6,935 bases of DNA from Treponema sp. GTDB lineage: Bacteria > Spirochaetota > Spirochaetia > Treponematales > Treponemataceae. The translations under genes and the position numbers were made by a program. The notes below the pieces were generated by a model. The model did not search any database, had not been told where the DNA came from, and saw nothing but the letters and a program-made list of their open reading frames with translations. Positions 5,415-6,935 of the stretch are shown in pieces. The stretch spans positions 1 to 6,935 of the forward strand of contig DMQP01000183.1 in the NCBI GenBank assembly GCA_003455655.1, given 5' to 3'. Positions within the stretch are counted from its first letter, which is position 1. Each line of letters begins with the position of its first letter.

Positions 5415-6935
5415 TTTACATATTGTGCCAGTTCTTCCCAGCGCGCATAACAGCTTTCAAGACGCTCTCTGTTTTGTTGATAGTCTGTACTTGCTTTACT
5501 GATAGCATCGAAATCTGTTCCGCTCATAATTTCTTCTAATTCTTTTTGCTTTGCTTCTCGTTCTGCAATTTCAGTTTCCAAAGATTCAAATTCTTTTTGT
5601 TCCTTAAAAGTAAGTTTTTTCTTTGCTTCTTGCTTATCTTGTTTTTCTACAACTTTTGGACTGGCACTTTCTTCTGCTTTAAGTAGTTTGCGGTAGGCAA
5701 TATAGTCGCTACACTTTCCAACGTAACCACTGACTCTTCCGTCGTCTTCAAGAATAAAAAGTGTGTCGGCAATTTTATCCATAAAGTAACGGTCGTGACT
5801 AACAATTAACAGACAGCCTTTAAATCCCAACAAAAACTGTTCCAAAATGTTCATGGTAAAAATGTCGAAGTCGTTGGTTGGTTCGTCAAGAATAATAAAG
5901 TTTGGATTTTGCATAAGCAGTCTAACTAAGAGTAGCCGTTTCCGTTCACCACCGCTTAAAGTGCTTACGGGAGAGTACTGAATTTTTCCTTCGAAGCCAA
6001 ACTGTTCCAAAAATTGAGAAGCACTCAGTGTTGAACCATCGTTCATGTGCATAACTTCTGCAGCTTCCTGTATGTATTCAAGAACAGTAAGCGATGTGTC
6101 TTTAAGTACAGGATTTTGTTCGTAGTAAGCAATGGCTGTGTTTATGCCACACACAATGTTTCCTGAGTCTGGCTGAATTTTTTGTGCAATAATGTTAAGC
6201 AGTGTTGTTTTTCCAGAACCGTTGTCTCCAAAAATGCCTATTCGTTCACCTTTGTTGAATGTGTAAGAAAATGAATTGAGTACGGGAGCGTTTTTTGTTT
6301 TAGAAGCAAATCCTTTAGGGAAATTTTTTGTTACTGAATGAAGTTCAAGAATTTTTCCTCCCAAGCGTCTGCCTGCAACTTCAAAAGTAAATCCTTTATC
6401 TGCTGAAAATTTTTCTCTATTGATAAGAGCCTTGTCGTGCTGAATACGAGCTTTTGCTTTTGTTCCGCGAGCACAAGGACCACGCATAAGCCAGTCTCTT
6501 TCAAAACGTAAAACACTTTCTATGCGGCGTTCGGTATTGGCTTCTATTTCTGCTTCGATTTCTTTTTTTTCAAGATAGGTTGAATAGTTACCTACATACA
6601 ATTTGACTTTTCCGCGAAAGAGTTCGTAAATGTGATTGCAAACTGCATCAAGAAAGTAGCGGTCGTGTGTTACCATAAGAACACTTCGCTCTGTTGAAAC
6701 TAAATAGTCTTGGAGCCATGCAATTGTGTTAATGTCTAAATGGTTTGTTGGTTCGTCAAGCAGTAAGAGTTTTGTGTCTTCAACAAGAACTTGTGCTAAA
6801 GCAACTTTTTTTAACATGCCTCCTGAAAGTTGGCCCATGCGTCTGTCCATGTCTTGTATGCCTAACTCTGAAAGAATTGATGCAACTTGTGTTTCGTAAT
6901 TCCACAAATCTTTTTGTTCCATAAGAGCAGAAATT
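5411..6935 (-). CDS. ABC-F family ATPase, Uup-like, 5' end off window
   Basis: ABC-F proteins are soluble twin-ATPase proteins that bind the ribosome E site and act on translation; they are not transporters. The reading frame continues beyond the right edge (ISAL before the Met at 6922), so that Met is internal and the first Walker A is missing. Counting from it: first signature LSGGM (32-36), Walker B LLLLDEPTNHLD (52-63) and H-switch VTHDRYF (84-90). The inter-domain linker (about 112-165) contains RGPCARGTKAKARI, the segment that contacts P-site tRNA in this family. The second Walker A is GDNGSGKTT (232-240), signature LSGGERKR (322-329), Walker B FIILDEPTNDFD (342-353) and VSHDRYF (374-380). 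A basic linker leads to KLTFKEQKEFESLETEI (436-452) and a coiled coil to the end, the C-terminal domain typical of Uup. In E. coli Uup is linked to transposon excision and ribosome biogenesis. Its TAG stop overlaps the converging DUF4230 gene. Confidence 0.93.
   Translation of the reverse strand, partial: ISALMEQKDLWNYETQVASILSELGIQDMDRRMGQLSGGMLKKVALAQVLVEDTKLLLLDEPTNHLDINTIAWLQDYLVSTERSVLMVTHDRYFLDAVCNHIYELFRGKVKLYVGNYSTYLEKKEIEAEIEANTERRIESVLRFERDWLMRGPCARGTKAKARIQHDKALINREKFSADKGFTFEVAGRRLGGKILELHSVTKNFPKGFASKTKNAPVLNSFSYTFNKGERIGIFGDNGSGKTTLLNIIAQKIQPDSGNIVCGINTAIAYYEQNPVLKDTSLTVLEYIQEAAEVMHMNDGSTLSASQFLEQFGFEGKIQYSPVSTLSGGERKRLLLVRLLMQNPNFIILDEPTNDFDIFTMNILEQFLLGFKGCLLIVSHDRYFMDKIADTLFILEDDGRVSGYVGKCSDYIAYRKLLKAEESASPKVVEKQDKQEAKKKLTFKEQKEFESLETEIAEREAKQKELEEIMSGTDFDAISKASTDYQQNRERLESCYARWEELAQYVN

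Noticed and set aside
6922..6922. ATG at 6922 as the true start of the ABC-F gene
   Set aside because: The frame stays open to the window edge (ISAL upstream), there is no ribosome site, and starting here would omit the first Walker A of a two-ATPase protein.

Overview
The window (roughly 40% GC by eye) is a densely packed bacterial chromosomal segment with six protein-coding genes. Two of them run off the edges. No RNA genes, insertion sequences, CRISPR arrays or phage genes were seen. The style of the proteins (an HflK/HflC pair with short N-termini, a treponeme-like PccB/MmdA carboxyltransferase, a DUF4230 membrane protein) suggests a spirochaete, most likely Treponema. This is judged from memory of the families and was not tested by a search.

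Layout, left to right. (1) Positions 1-865, minus strand: the N-terminal 288 residues of a biotin-dependent carboxyltransferase (propionyl-/methylmalonyl-CoA type), cut by the left edge. It has its own strong sigma70-type promoter at 895-923, whose -35 box lies inside a perfect 17-bp inverted repeat. (2) Positions 946-4671, minus strand: an operon-like run transcribed in the order hflK, hflC, then a 582-residue membrane protein. HflK and HflC are 10 nt apart, with the hflC ribosome site overlapping the hflK stop codon. hflC and the third gene overlap in a TAATG junction. The third protein has a cytoplasmic part resembling a degenerate Ser/Thr protein kinase, one membrane helix and an outer domain of about 230 residues. 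(3) Positions 4672-4793: a 122-bp divergent promoter region. (4) Positions 4794-5414, plus strand: a single-helix membrane protein of the DUF4230 type. (5) Positions 5411-6935, minus strand: most of an ABC-F ATPase of the Uup type, cut by the right edge and overlapping the DUF4230 gene tail-to-tail by 4 bp.

How they may work together. HflK and HflC form a large SPFH-domain complex in the inner membrane that regulates the FtsH protease in well-studied bacteria. The translationally coupled kinase-like membrane protein is therefore a candidate partner or sensor of this complex, and the divergent DUF4230 protein a possible further envelope partner. Both links are inference from gene order. The carboxyltransferase and the ABC-F protein look like independent metabolic and ribosome-associated neighbours.

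The most notable items are the pseudokinase-like HflKC-linked protein, the operator-like palindrome in front of the carboxyltransferase, and the compact divergent promoter region.
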